Source: Alphaproteobacteria bacterium (GTDB taxonomy: Bacteria; Pseudomonadota; Alphaproteobacteria; RF32; CAG-239). Taken from it: a stretch of 41,903 bases of DNA. The position numbers and the translations under genes were made by a program. Location: the NCBI GenBank assembly GCA_016283295.1, contig JAEEMQ010000013.1, positions 1 to 41,903 of the forward strand, given 5' to 3'. Position 1 is the stretch's first letter. Each line of letters starts with the position of its first letter. The notes beneath the pieces were generated by a model. That model saw only the letters and a list, made by a program, of their open reading frames with translations. It searched no databases and had not been told where the DNA came from. This document shows, piece after piece, positions 23,705 through 32,219 of the stretch.

Positions 23705-24572
23705 AAAGTGCGATTTTACGGTTGACTACTCCAAAATGAAGATTTTTGAATGCTTCAATACGGATAAAATGGATTTTCCGCTGATATTGTCGATTCCGCA
23801 CAGCGGTACTTATTTCCCGCCGGAGTTTTTGGAGCAGGTTAACGACAGCGTTGCGGAAATGCGCCGTAACGAAGATTTACTGGTAGATAAACTGCTGGAA
23901 AGGGCAATCGATGCCGGAATTCCGACCATAAAAATGCTGGTTACGCGGGTGTTTATCGACCTTAATCGCGATCGGCTGGAGCTCGATCCGGCGATGTTTT
24001 ATAATTATCCCGAAGAAAAAAACGTGCTGTTTGATAAGCATTGTCGCGTCGGTTTGGGAGTGGTGCATCGCATTGATTATTTGCGCCAACCGTTGTATAA
24101 GGGCCTGCTGGACTATCACGAAGTGGAAAAGCGCCTCAAAAATGTGTATGACGTTTACCATACGCAGCTGCAGAAAATAATTGCAAAATGCGTGAAGAAA
24201 TTCGGCTTTTGTTTGTTGCTGGATTGCCACTCGATGCCATCGAAAATCTGCTCGATTATCGACGACCGTTCGGGAATCGATATTTGCCTCGGCACTTTGT
24301 TCAGCCAGAGTTGTCCGCAGGAAATGAGCGACTTTTTTGCCGGTCAGTTTTGGAATAAAAACTATAATGTGGAGTTTAATTGTCCGTATTCCGGCGCGTT
24401 TATTACCTTTAATTATTGCCAGCCGCGCAAAAAAATCTATACGTTGCAACTGGAAATCAACCGCGCGCTGTATGCAAACGAAGATAAATTGCAGCCGAAT
24501 GAGCATTTTGCCAATATGGCCGACGATGTAAGCGAGGCGGTGATTAATCTGGCCCGCAGTTTGGTTCGTTGA
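23694..24572 (+). CDS. N-formylglutamate amidohydrolase family protein
   Basis: This 292-residue protein belongs to PF05013. LSIPHSGTYFPPEF at 32-45 has the conserved HSG. TRVFIDLNRDR and LLLDCHSMPS carry the other metal or catalytic residues (Asn-Arg and Asp-x-His). Known members hydrolyse N-formyl-L-glutamate to glutamate and formate at the end of histidine breakdown (HutG type). No hut genes are seen here, so the substrate is unproven. It starts inside the end of the flavin reductase gene. A HAD gene follows closely. Confidence 0.88.
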   Translation: MENKKCDFTVDYSKMKIFECFNTDKMDFPLILSIPHSGTYFPPEFLEQVNDSVAEMRRNEDLLVDKLLERAIDAGIPTIKMLVTRVFIDLNRDRLELDPAMFYNYPEEKNVLFDKHCRVGLGVVHRIDYLRQPLYKGLLDYHEVEKRLKNVYDVYHTQLQKIIAKCVKKFGFCLLLDCHSMPSKICSIIDDRSGIDICLGTLFSQSCPQEMSDFFAGQFWNKNYNVEFNCPYSGAFITFNYCQPRKKIYTLQLEINRALYANEDKLQPNEHFANMADDVSEAVINLARSLVR

Positions 24573-24586
24573 TTAGAGATATTAAG

Positions 24587-25258
24587 ATGAAAAAACTGCT
24601 TATCTGGGATTTTGACGGAGTAATTGCCGACAGCGAAAAATTGTGGGTTGCGGTGTGGGTTGAAACGTTGCAACAAGAAAAAAATATTGTTTTGAGTGAC
24701 GATGAAAAATTAAATCTGCTGGTGGGTATCGCCGATAAATCAAAAAAAGAACGGTTGGAAAAATATTTTCCCGGTTTGGTTTTGGATGCCGATTTTATGC
24801 AAAAAATCAGCGCCGGCGAGGTGTATAAAGGAATGCATTTTATGCAGCCGATTGCGGGAGTTGAAGCGGTGATGGCGGATAAGGATTTTGCGCATTGTAT
24901 CGCTACCGGAGCCACCAAAGAGCAACACGCGTGGAAAATGACGCAGTTCAAGTGGGTTGAAAAATATATGTCGCCGCAAGATTATTTTACGGTTGATATG
25001 GTAAAACAGGGTAAGCCGGCGCCGGATTTGTTTTTGCTGGCGGCGAAAAGTAAAGGCTATGCCCCGCAAGACTGTATCGTTATCGGCGACAGTTTGAACG
25101 ATTTTGCCGCCGCCAAGGCCGCCAAAATGAAAAGCATTGCTTTTGTCGGGGCGGAAGGTAACGATACGCCGGAATATCGGCAAAAATGCCTCGAGGTCGG
25201 AGTTGCCGCGGTGTGTGCCACTATGGAAGAAGTCAAGGCGGCACTCAAAAGAGTTTAG
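24587..25258 (+). CDS. HAD-superfamily phosphatase (beta-phosphoglucomutase-like)
   Basis: This 223-residue protein has the HAD nucleophile motif WDFDGVIADSE (Asp8 and Asp10), a helical cap (about 15-80), TGATKEQ as motif II, Lys in QGKPAPDLF and motif IV VIGDSLNDFAAAKAA. This is the GPH/PGM subgroup (subfamily IA), which hydrolyses small phosphate esters or moves phosphate on sugars; the substrate is unknown. The ATG at 24587 is preferred over an upstream TTG that overlaps the previous gene. It is the third gene of the 23.0-25.3 kb operon. Confidence 0.85.
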   Translation: MKKLLIWDFDGVIADSEKLWVAVWVETLQQEKNIVLSDDEKLNLLVGIADKSKKERLEKYFPGLVLDADFMQKISAGEVYKGMHFMQPIAGVEAVMADKDFAHCIATGATKEQHAWKMTQFKWVEKYMSPQDYFTVDMVKQGKPAPDLFLLAAKSKGYAPQDCIVIGDSLNDFAAAKAAKMKSIAFVGAEGNDTPEYRQKCLEVGVAAVCATMEEVKAALKRV

Positions 25259-25296
25259 TTATTAGCGGAAAGCCTTGCGATAAGTGCTTTTTTTGC

Positions 25297-25325
25297 TTGC
25301 GATTTTGATTAAATGTAAGTAAAAT
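25297..25325 (+). promoter_or_regulatory. Sigma-70 promoter of metG
   Basis: TTGCGA (25297-25302) and TAAAAT (25320-25325) at 17 bp spacing. The metG start is 39 nt further on. No leader peptide is visible, unlike at ileS. Confidence 0.7.
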
Positions 25326-25363
25326 CTACCCGTGAAAAATTTTGAGAAGGAGTTTATAAGCAA

Positions 25364-27061
25364 ATGTCTAAAATCTTGATTACTTCAGCATTACCGTATA
25401 TTAACGGCGTTCCGCATTTGGGACACATGGTCGGATGCTTGTTGCCGTCCGACGTTTATGCGCGCTATATGCGAATGATGGGTAACGAGGTTTTATATAT
25501 CTGCGGTAACGACGAACACGGTACGGCATCCGAGGTGGGCGCGTTGAAAGAGGGCTTGCCGGTGGAGGAATATTGCGATAAATACCACGCGCGTCATGCC
25601 AAAACTTATGCCGATTTTAATCTGTCGTTTGACTATTTCGGGCGTTCTTCGAGCGAGCAGAACAAAGAAATGACTTATCATATTTTCGAACAGCTCGACA
25701 AGAACGGTTTTATTGCCGAAAAGACGATGAAACAGGTATTTTCGGTGGATGATAATATGTTTTTGGCCGACCGCTATATTACCGGTACTTGTCCGCACTG
25801 CGGCTATGAAAAAGCGCGCGGTGACCAGTGCGAAAACTGCACCAAAGTTTTGGAGCCGACCGATTTAATCAACCCGCGCAGTACGGTTTCCGGCAGTACC
25901 AATTTGGAAGTACGCGAAACAAAACACTTGTTCTTGAACCTGCCGAAGATTGAGGAAAAACTGGTGGAATGGCTCAAAACCAAAGAGGCTTTTTGGCCTG
26001 ATGTAGCTTATTCCATCGCCAAAAAATGGGTGAAGGAAGGCTTGCAACCGCGTTGCATTACGCGCGATTTGAAATGGGGCTTTCCGGTAAACAAAGCCGG
26101 CTTTGAAAATAAGGTGTTCTATGTGTGGTTTGACGCACCTATCGGCTATATCGGCATTACCAAACAATGGGCGGACGAAAAGCCGGGCGAGCGCGATTGG
26201 AAAGAGTGGTGGCTCGATGCCAAAGACGTGCGCTATGTTGAGTTTATGGGCAAAGATAATGTGCCGTATCACTCGATTACGTTTCCGGCAACTTTGCTCG
26301 GTACCGGCGAAAACTGGACCAAGGTTGATTATTTGAAAGGCTTCAGCTATCTGACTTTTGAAGGCGGAAAATTCTCCAAATCGGAACATCGCGGAGTGTT
26401 TGCCGAAGACGCGGTGGCGGAATTTCCGGCCGATTATTGGCGCTATTGGTTGATGGCCAACGCACCGGAAGCATCGGATTCTTCATTTACGTTTGAGAGC
26501 TTTGTCGGTACCATCAACAAAGATTTGAACGGCGTATTGGGCAATTTTGCGCAACGCGTGATGAAAATGACGGCCTCTAAACTCGGCAGCGTGGTGCCGG
26601 ATGGCGGTGAATTGCAGGCCGAGGATAAGGAGATGATCGCGGCGGTGCAGGCACGCGTCAACGACTATTTCAAATATATGGACGCGATGGAATTCAGAAA
26701 AGCGGTGGCCGAGTTGCGCGCAATTTGGGTTGAGGGTAATAACTACATTACCAAAACCGAGCCGTGGCAAGTGATTAAAGAAGATGAAACGCGGGCGGCG
26801 ACGATTTTGCGCCTGTGCCTCAATTTGGTGCGGATTTATGCGATTTTGAGCGCACCGTTACTGCCGCAAACCGCGGAAAAAATGCTGGCAAAATTCGGGC
26901 TGAAACCGGAAGATATGCCGACGCTTAAAAACTTTAATGTGGCCGAGCAGATTACGGCATTGAAGCCGGGAACGCCGTTTGAGGCCGGAGAGGCGCTGTT
27001 TGAGCGTATTACGCCGGAGAAGGCTGCCGAATTGCAGGAAAAATACGGAGGAAATAAATGA
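25364..27061 (+). CDS. metG: Methionyl-tRNA synthetase
   Basis: This 565-residue class I synthetase has HIGH as His18-Leu-Gly-His21, a connective-peptide zinc knuckle TCPHCGYEKARGDQCENC (about 144-161), and KMSKS as Lys336-Phe-Ser-Lys-Ser340 in GGKFSKSEHRG. WKEWW and DAPIGYIGIT line the methionine site. The usual C-terminal tRNA-binding domain (a separate OB fold) is missing, so this is the short form, like many alphaproteobacterial and yeast cores. AAGGAG precedes the start. The next gene starts 4 bp inside its stop (ATGA overlap). Confidence 0.96.
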   Translation: MSKILITSALPYINGVPHLGHMVGCLLPSDVYARYMRMMGNEVLYICGNDEHGTASEVGALKEGLPVEEYCDKYHARHAKTYADFNLSFDYFGRSSSEQNKEMTYHIFEQLDKNGFIAEKTMKQVFSVDDNMFLADRYITGTCPHCGYEKARGDQCENCTKVLEPTDLINPRSTVSGSTNLEVRETKHLFLNLPKIEEKLVEWLKTKEAFWPDVAYSIAKKWVKEGLQPRCITRDLKWGFPVNKAGFENKVFYVWFDAPIGYIGITKQWADEKPGERDWKEWWLDAKDVRYVEFMGKDNVPYHSITFPATLLGTGENWTKVDYLKGFSYLTFEGGKFSKSEHRGVFAEDAVAEFPADYWRYWLMANAPEASDSSFTFESFVGTINKDLNGVLGNFAQRVMKMTASKLGSVVPDGGELQAEDKEMIAAVQARVNDYFKYMDAMEFRKAVAELRAIWVEGNNYITKTEPWQVIKEDETRAATILRLCLNLVRIYAILSAPLLPQTAEKMLAKFGLKPEDMPTLKNFNVAEQITALKPGTPFEAGEALFERITPEKAAELQEKYGGNK

Positions 27062-28044
27062 AGTTCAAAGGAATCGGAAATTGGAGCGAACTGCGTTTGA
27101 GCGGTATTTGGGCGTGGATACACCGTTTGGTTATGCTGATTACGTTCCCGATACGTCGCTTTTGGCAGATTTTGCTGATTTTGTTGGCGGTAGGGTTGCT
27201 GTTTTTGGTGGTGCATTCATATTACGGTATAGGTCTGAGCCATATTTCCGGTTGGTATCATTCGACTTCTGCCGATAAGAAAATCAGCGAGGTCAAAGAT
27301 AAGGCTTTCTCCGATGTGTCCGAGCGGGTGGAACAGATAAAAAATACGGTCTCGGAAGCCATTGCGGCGCAAAACGGCGAGAGCAATTCGAGTGCCGCCG
27401 AGCCGGAGAAAAAGCATTTTGTGGCGTGGAATGTGCCGAAGTTTAAAAAGGCAAAATATAAGCCTACCGCCGGCTTTGCCGGTGCGGTCGTGCGTACCGG
27501 AGCGCAGACAACTCCGGCCAAAAAGCGCTTTGAAAAGGCTCATGTTGCCGAAGCAAGCGTTGACGAAGCCGCGGATAAGGAAGATGTTTTGATTACGACA
27601 ACCGAGGTTCTGGCCGGAAATAAACAGGAAGAACCGCTGATTGAAAAACCTAAGAAAATCAAAAAAATCAAAACACCGACCAAAGAAGATTTTTATACCG
27701 GTAAGCTGACCGACTATTACGAGATCGCAGAAAATAGGGGCCTGGTTTATTTGCCTGAGCCGGAGGTTTTGTACGGCGCGGCGGAAATCGTCGGCCCGAA
27801 CAGTATGTATGTCGATGATACGTTTGTGTTCTTATACGGGATTTATACCGACCCGAAAGAATACGATTATGCGGCCGCACAGGCATATTTGGAAGATTTG
27901 GTTTCTAAAAATGCGGTGCGTTGCGAAATCGTGGCTTATGCCGCGCAAACTCAGGCGGCAACCGCATTATGCTTTACCGAAAAAGCCTTTATCAATAAGG
28001 TGTTGATCGAGCGCAATCTGGCGCGAAATGTTGCGCTTAAATAA
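27058..28044 (+). CDS. Membrane-anchored protein with degenerate SNase-like domain
   Basis: This 328-residue protein has one N-terminal membrane helix (about 38-56), a long Lys/Glu/Ala-rich linker (about 75-210), and a C-terminal domain (about 235-328). The last domain follows the staphylococcal nuclease pattern: DDTFVFLYGIYTDPKEYDY, then AAAQAYLEDLVSKNAVRCEI, then ATALCF...FINKVLIERNLAR. The Arg that normally sits before the LYGI strand and the second catalytic Arg are missing, so it is probably not a nuclease. The resemblance is by eye. It overlaps metG by 4 bp, and trkH follows after 14 nt, so the three may be one operon. Confidence 0.7.
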   Translation: MKFKGIGNWSELRLSGIWAWIHRLVMLITFPIRRFWQILLILLAVGLLFLVVHSYYGIGLSHISGWYHSTSADKKISEVKDKAFSDVSERVEQIKNTVSEAIAAQNGESNSSAAEPEKKHFVAWNVPKFKKAKYKPTAGFAGAVVRTGAQTTPAKKRFEKAHVAEASVDEAADKEDVLITTTEVLAGNKQEEPLIEKPKKIKKIKTPTKEDFYTGKLTDYYEIAENRGLVYLPEPEVLYGAAEIVGPNSMYVDDTFVFLYGIYTDPKEYDYAAAQAYLEDLVSKNAVRCEIVAYAAQTQAATALCFTEKAFINKVLIERNLARNVALK

Positions 28045-28058
28045 GGCGGAGAAATAAA

Positions 28059-29495
28059 ATGTGGCAACCGGTTTTAATGATAAGCGGTTATGTTTTGGGC
28101 GTGTTGGGCCTGATTATGCTTATTCCGGCCGGAATTGATTTGACCGAAGGTGCCGGCGATTGGTCGCCATTCTTGAGTTCTGCTCTGATTTCGGTGTTTT
28201 TCGGATTTTCTTTGTTTTTGGCCAATTACGCCAAGATTGAGCGCATTACCTTGAAACAGGGCTATCTGATAACGGCGGTTTGCTGGATTTCCGTTTGTTT
28301 GTTTTCGGCGATTCCGTTTTGGCTGCACCACAGCGTCGGCAGTGTAATCGATGCGGTTTTTGAGGCAACTTCCGGGATTACGGGAACCGGCGCCACTATT
28401 ATGAACGATGTGGAGAGCCTGCCGCATTCGGTGTTGTTGTGGCGCTCGCTGTTGAATTATATCGGCGGTTTGGGAATCGTGATTTTCGCCGTGGCATTGT
28501 TACCGTTTTTGGGCATCGGCGGTATGCAGATATTCCAGCACGAAAATTCGGATTCAAACGACAAATTTATGCCTAAATTCAGCTATATCGCCAAGCGAAT
28601 CGTGTCGGTGTATTTGTTCTTGACCCTGCTTGCGGTCGGGGCGTTGTATTTGTGCGGAATGGACGTGTTTAATGCGATTAATCACGCCATGTCGGCCATC
28701 GGTACCGGCGGATTTTCTTCCATGAATCATTCGGTGGCGTCGTTTGACAGTTTTCCGATAGAGCTGGTAATTATGCTGTTTATGCTGGTGGGGGCGTTGC
28801 CGATGACTTTTTATATTTTGCTGTATCGTCGTACGTCGCCGGACCGTAATCGACAGGTCCGAGTGTTTTTGAAATCGGTGTTTTGCGTCGGCATTATTTT
28901 GAGCGGATATATGTATCTGATGTCGGATTATTCGCTGTGGTATGCGTTGCGCTACGGCTTTTTTACCGTGATTGCCGTTATGACAACAACCGGCCTTTCT
29001 TCTTGCGACTATACGGCATGGGGGCCGTGGGTGCCGGCGGTGATTTTGTTGCTGTCGCTTTCCGGCGGATGTACCGGTTCGACCACCGGTTCGATTAAGA
29101 TTTTCCGCTGGCAGGTAATTTATGCGTTTTTGAAAAAATATACGATTTCGGCGGTGGAGCCGAATCGGGTAACGCTGATGAAAATAGGCGATATAAATAT
29201 GCCGGAGCGGGCAACCATGTCGGTTTTCGTGTATGTTTTTGCCTTTATGATTTCGCTGTTGGGGTTGACGGTGATTGTCAGCGCCTGCGGTATGGATTTA
29301 CGGACTTCGCTGGCGGCGGTAACCGCTTGCATTACCAATGTGGGAGTAGGCGCAATCGATATTATCGGGCCGGAAGGAAATTATGCCTTTTTCTCGCAGA
29401 CGGTAAAATCGTTGCTGTGTTTTGCCATGTTGCTCGGGCGTTTGGAAATTATTACCATTTTGGTAGTCGGCACCAAGTCATTTTGGCGCGGCTGA
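28059..29495 (+). CDS. trkH: TrkH-family potassium uptake protein
   Basis: This 478-residue protein has the four pore repeats of the Trk/Ktr family: FEATSGITGTGATI, SAIGTGGFSSMNHS, MTTTGLSSCDY and TACITNVGVGAID, each with the filter Gly that binds potassium. About ten membrane helices are visible. SGGCTGSTTGSIKIFRW is typical of TrkH. The partner TrkA, a cytosolic NAD-binding regulator, is not in this window. AAGGCGGAG precedes the start. The 3' end overlaps the convergent RHH gene by 18 bp. Confidence 0.93.
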   Translation: MWQPVLMISGYVLGVLGLIMLIPAGIDLTEGAGDWSPFLSSALISVFFGFSLFLANYAKIERITLKQGYLITAVCWISVCLFSAIPFWLHHSVGSVIDAVFEATSGITGTGATIMNDVESLPHSVLLWRSLLNYIGGLGIVIFAVALLPFLGIGGMQIFQHENSDSNDKFMPKFSYIAKRIVSVYLFLTLLAVGALYLCGMDVFNAINHAMSAIGTGGFSSMNHSVASFDSFPIELVIMLFMLVGALPMTFYILLYRRTSPDRNRQVRVFLKSVFCVGIILSGYMYLMSDYSLWYALRYGFFTVIAVMTTTGLSSCDYTAWGPWVPAVILLLSLSGGCTGSTTGSIKIFRWQVIYAFLKKYTISAVEPNRVTLMKIGDINMPERATMSVFVYVFAFMISLLGLTVIVSACGMDLRTSLAAVTACITNVGVGAIDIIGPEGNYAFFSQTVKSLLCFAMLLGRLEIITILVVGTKSFWRG

Positions 29496-29699
29496 TTTTT
29501 CTTTATAATATTGCAAAACGAACAAACGCACGGCGCTGGAAAGATTTTCGGCTTTGCGCGTGCGGTCGATGTGCGTAATCAGTTGGTTGCGGCTCATCTT
29601 CATCTCGGCTGCTATGTTCAAAAATTCTTCGTAGAATTCTTCTTCCAAACTGATGCTGGTGGCGTGTCTGCCGGCGATTAATACCGAAATTTTAATCAT
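29478..29699 (-). CDS. Ribbon-helix-helix domain protein
   Basis: This 73-residue protein fits the alphaproteobacterial RHH_4 family (PF13467): ISVLIAGRHATSISLEEEFYEEFLNIA is the beta strand and first helix, and SRNQLITHIDRTRKAENLSSAVRLFVL is the second. Members are small dimeric DNA-binding proteins of mostly unknown target. Its start overlaps the sspB stop by 4 bp (ATGA), so it is translated from the same mRNA. Confidence 0.85.
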   Translation of the reverse strand: MIKISVLIAGRHATSISLEEEFYEEFLNIAAEMKMSRNQLITHIDRTRKAENLSSAVRLFVLQYYKEKSAAPK

Positions 29700-30160
29700 G
29701 ATTTTTTACGCCAGTTGTCGATGGAAATTACCTCGGCATTGCCGGCTTTGCGCGGGTTTTCGTCATCATCGGTTTCCGAAGCGCTGAGGGCATCGAGGTC
29801 ATCGTGCTCGAAACTCAGACCGAACTTGGCGTACGGATCGGCAAAATAAGTGATGGCATCATACGGAATGGTAATGGTTTGCGGAATGCCGCCGAAGCTC
29901 AAATCAACCGAAAAGCTGTTGTGCCGCACCACCAGATTATCAAACTGGTTTTGCAAAACAATGGTCATGGTGTCCGGATATTGAATTTTGAGATTTTTAG
30001 AAAGAACGACTCCGCGAAAATCGGTATGAAACGTTATATAAAAATGGTTTTCGCCCGGTAAGCCCTGTTCTTCTACCACCTTCAGCGCATAATAAATTAC
30101 GTTGCGCAAGGATTTTTCCACCAATTCGTCGTAATTGAATTCCGTAATAAAGTCTACCAT
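29696..30160 (-). CDS. sspB: SspB, adaptor for ssrA-tagged proteins
   Basis: This 154-residue protein belongs to PF04386. It has the alphaproteobacterial SspB core: HFYITFHTDFRGVVLSKNLK, then MTIVLQNQFDNLVVRHNSFSVDLSFGGIPQTITIPYDAITYFADP (shown in two parts, both conserved). The tail is acidic and flexible (DDLDALSASETDDDE), followed by a C-terminal EVISIDNWRKK, likely the ClpX-docking peptide. It delivers tmRNA-tagged proteins to ClpXP. Strikingly, it lies directly downstream of ssrA on the same strand. AGAGGA precedes the start. Confidence 0.92.
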   Translation of the reverse strand: MVDFITEFNYDELVEKSLRNVIYYALKVVEEQGLPGENHFYITFHTDFRGVVLSKNLKIQYPDTMTIVLQNQFDNLVVRHNSFSVDLSFGGIPQTITIPYDAITYFADPYAKFGLSFEHDDLDALSASETDDDENPRKAGNAEVISIDNWRKKS

Positions 30161-30184
30161 TTTTTCCTCTTAATAAAATCAAAC

Positions 30185-30480
30185 GAGCCGTTCTGTTGCT
30201 GGGCGGCTCACTCCCCACTTTAAGCTAACCAAAGCTCAAAGAATTGAAATTCGTTGCATTTACCGCATTACGCAGCAACGGCAACAGGTGCAAAATTATC
30301 ATTTGCGTTTATTTAGTTTGAACCGATAACGGTGGTATCTCACCGGACACAACACATATCTTTACTATACACCGTCAATCCTGTTTCACCCCCGTAAAAT
30401 GGTGGAGGTGCCGAGTACTGCCCTCGGGTCCGACGTACCTATTTCATAAGGCCTCTGGTGTCACAGTCAGTTGCCTGACG
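30185..30480 (-). ncRNA. ssrA: Circularly permuted two-piece tmRNA
   Basis: On the minus strand the acceptor piece comes first (30480 to 30400) and ends GGCACCTCCACCA, with a CCGAG/CTCGG T-arm. A 6-nt spacer (30399-30394) follows. The coding piece then starts GGGGGTGAAACAGGATTGACGG (30393 down); its first seven bases pair with CACCTCC of the acceptor. The tag frame (30306-30268) reads ANDNFAPVAVAA then TAA, ending in the small hydrophobic residues ClpX needs. The final hairpin GAGCCG/CGGCTC (30209-30185) has CAACAGAA in its loop, as in alphaproteobacterial tmRNAs, and is followed by a T-rich stretch. Both pieces would be made by processing of one precursor. Confidence 0.95.
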
Positions 30481-30486
30481 ATTCTT

Positions 30487-30514
30487 AATATAGAGATTCT
30501 TTTAAAAATATCAA
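30487..30514 (-). promoter_or_regulatory. Sigma-70 promoter of ssrA
   Basis: Minus strand: TTGATA (30514-30509), 16 bp, TATATT (30492-30487). The predicted start near 30480 is exactly where the acceptor piece begins. Confidence 0.7.
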
Positions 30515-30843
30515 GATAGAATTTTCACAATATGCAAACAGGTAATTCGGAGCCGAAAACCGTAAAAAAACGGTAATTTTTTGTATTGAAAAATTGTTAT
30601 AAAACAATAAGTTATCTGAATTTTAACTATAAAAATACGGATAAAAAGCGTTTTTTACTGGATTTTTAAAAAAAGCCGTGTTATATGACTCTTGTTTAAC
30701 GGTTTGTTAATCTTTTTTAATGAACGGTTAATAGGTTTAATACTGCTGAAGCTGTCGGCATTGAGTTGTAAAAACAGGCTGAAATTCTTAAAGGTCGGGA
30801 AGCGTGTTTGGCGGCAGGCAGAAATATGGGATGACACGTCATC
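30515..30843. other. Intergenic region between ssrA and the lytic transglycosylase gene
   Basis: This AT-rich stretch has no convincing gene. ACCGT/ACGGT (about 30559-30575) followed by AATTTTTT could be a weak plus-strand terminator. A perfect inverted repeat GATGAC-AC-GTCATC (30830-30843) abuts the GTG start of the next gene and takes the place of a ribosome binding site. Confidence 0.5.
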
Positions 30844-31452
30844 GTGTTAAACAAGTTTGCAATTTTATTGTTCAGTGTCTGCGTTTTGATAAGCGGAGCA
30901 ATTTATGCTAATGAAGATACTGAAATATTGTCGGCCAAAGAGCGGGTTTCGGACAGCTCTCTTTGTTTGGCGGCTGCCAAGGAAGCAAGTGCCGACTACG
31001 GAGTGAATTTTGACTTGCTCCAAACCATAGCCGCGGTTGAAAGCGGTGTGTGGAACGAATTTCATAATGCTTATGTGGCATGGCCGTGGACCGTGAATGC
31101 TAAAGGCCGCGGTTACTATTTCAAAACCAAAGAGGAAGCTATTGCCGCCGCTAAAAAGTTTATTGCGAGCGGGGTTACGAGCATTGATGTCGGCTGTATG
31201 CAGATTAACATGAAGTTCCACGGTAAAGCGTTTTCCTCGCTTGAAGATGCGATGGACCCGCAGCAGAATGTACGCTACAGCGCCAAGTTCTTGCGCACGC
31301 TTTATTCGCGTAACGGCAACGATTGGAAACAGGCCGCCAAGAGTTATCACTCGGGTAATTCAACCGAAGGTGCGCTTTATGCGAATCGGTTGAGCCGCAG
31401 ATTCGAATCATACAAAGTAGCCGGTTTGTCTTCCGGTAAAGAGTTGTTTTAA
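30844..31452 (+). CDS. Lytic transglycosylase (SLT domain, VirB1/IagB-like)
   Basis: This 202-residue protein has a signal peptide (LLFSVCVLISGAIYA-NE, cut near residue 22) and an SLT domain: catalytic Glu66 in TIAAVESGVW, VGCMQINMKFHG at 116-127, and NVRYSAKFLRTLY near 145. It cleaves peptidoglycan between MurNAc and GlcNAc in the periplasm. The insert TVNAKGRGYYFKTKEEAI is usual in small alphaproteobacterial members. The start is a GTG at 30844 with no Shine-Dalgarno; the frame closes 12 nt upstream, so this is the only start that keeps the signal peptide. The next gene starts 5 nt after the stop. Confidence 0.88.
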   Translation: MLNKFAILLFSVCVLISGAIYANEDTEILSAKERVSDSSLCLAAAKEASADYGVNFDLLQTIAAVESGVWNEFHNAYVAWPWTVNAKGRGYYFKTKEEAIAAAKKFIASGVTSIDVGCMQINMKFHGKAFSSLEDAMDPQQNVRYSAKFLRTLYSRNGNDWKQAAKSYHSGNSTEGALYANRLSRRFESYKVAGLSSGKELF

Positions 31453-31457
31453 TCGTA

Positions 31458-32219
31458 ATGTCGCAGCAAATCACCAAATATATCAAAGAATACACCGTCA
31501 AAAGTTATGAGGCGGATTGTCACGGCTTTTTGCGCATTTTGACCTTGATGAACATTTTGCAGGATATCGCTTGCGAAAATGCCGATTTGTTGGGATTGGG
31601 TTTTGCCCAATGCCACGCGCATAATTTGATTTGGGTGGGCTCCAATTATCTGATAAAGATTAAGCGTTTGCCGCGGATTGACGAACATTTTGTGATTGAA
31701 ACGTGGCCGGCGGAAGCCAAACTTTGGGGCGCAATCCGTAACTTTAACATTAAAGACACAAACGGCGAGGTAATCGCTTGCGCTTCCAGTCAATGGGTGC
31801 TGGTGGATTATGAACGGCGTCGCCCGGTAGCTTTGAGCAAATATTTTCCGGACTATAAATGTTTGGACGAGCGGGTTATGGAAGATGATTTCCATAAACT
31901 GCCTGAGGTAGAGAATCCGGATTTAATAAAAGAATTTGCGGTGCGTTTTGACGACATCGACGTTAATAATCACGTCAACAATGCGGTGTATCCGGTATGG
32001 GCCAGCGAGAGCTTAGACAGCAAATACCGCATTTCGCACTTGCCGACCGAAATTGAGTTGAACTTTAAAAAAGAAGCGCTTTTCGGCGAAAAAGTTAAAG
32101 TGGAAACCAAACAAAACGAATCGGAAAGCATCCACGTTATTCGCGACGAAAAAAGCGGCGACGAATTGGCAAAATGCCTGATAAAATGGCGGGAAATCAC
32201 ATCAGAACGGTTGGCATAA
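31458..32219 (+). CDS. Acyl-ACP thioesterase (FatA/FatB-like)
   Basis: This 253-residue protein is a double hot-dog thioesterase (PF01643). The first hot-dog has LMNILQDIACENADLLGLGF and IWVGSNYLIKIKRLPR. The second has RFDDIDVNNHVNNAVYPVWA, carrying the Asn-His pair of the active site. It releases fatty acids from acyl carrier protein. It begins 5 nt after the lytic transglycosylase stop with little ribosome site (translational coupling is likely). Its 3' end overlaps the convergent ybjN-like gene by 23 bp. Confidence 0.9.
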   Translation: MSQQITKYIKEYTVKSYEADCHGFLRILTLMNILQDIACENADLLGLGFAQCHAHNLIWVGSNYLIKIKRLPRIDEHFVIETWPAEAKLWGAIRNFNIKDTNGEVIACASSQWVLVDYERRRPVALSKYFPDYKCLDERVMEDDFHKLPEVENPDLIKEFAVRFDDIDVNNHVNNAVYPVWASESLDSKYRISHLPTEIELNFKKEALFGEKVKVETKQNESESIHVIRDEKSGDELAKCLIKWREITSERLA

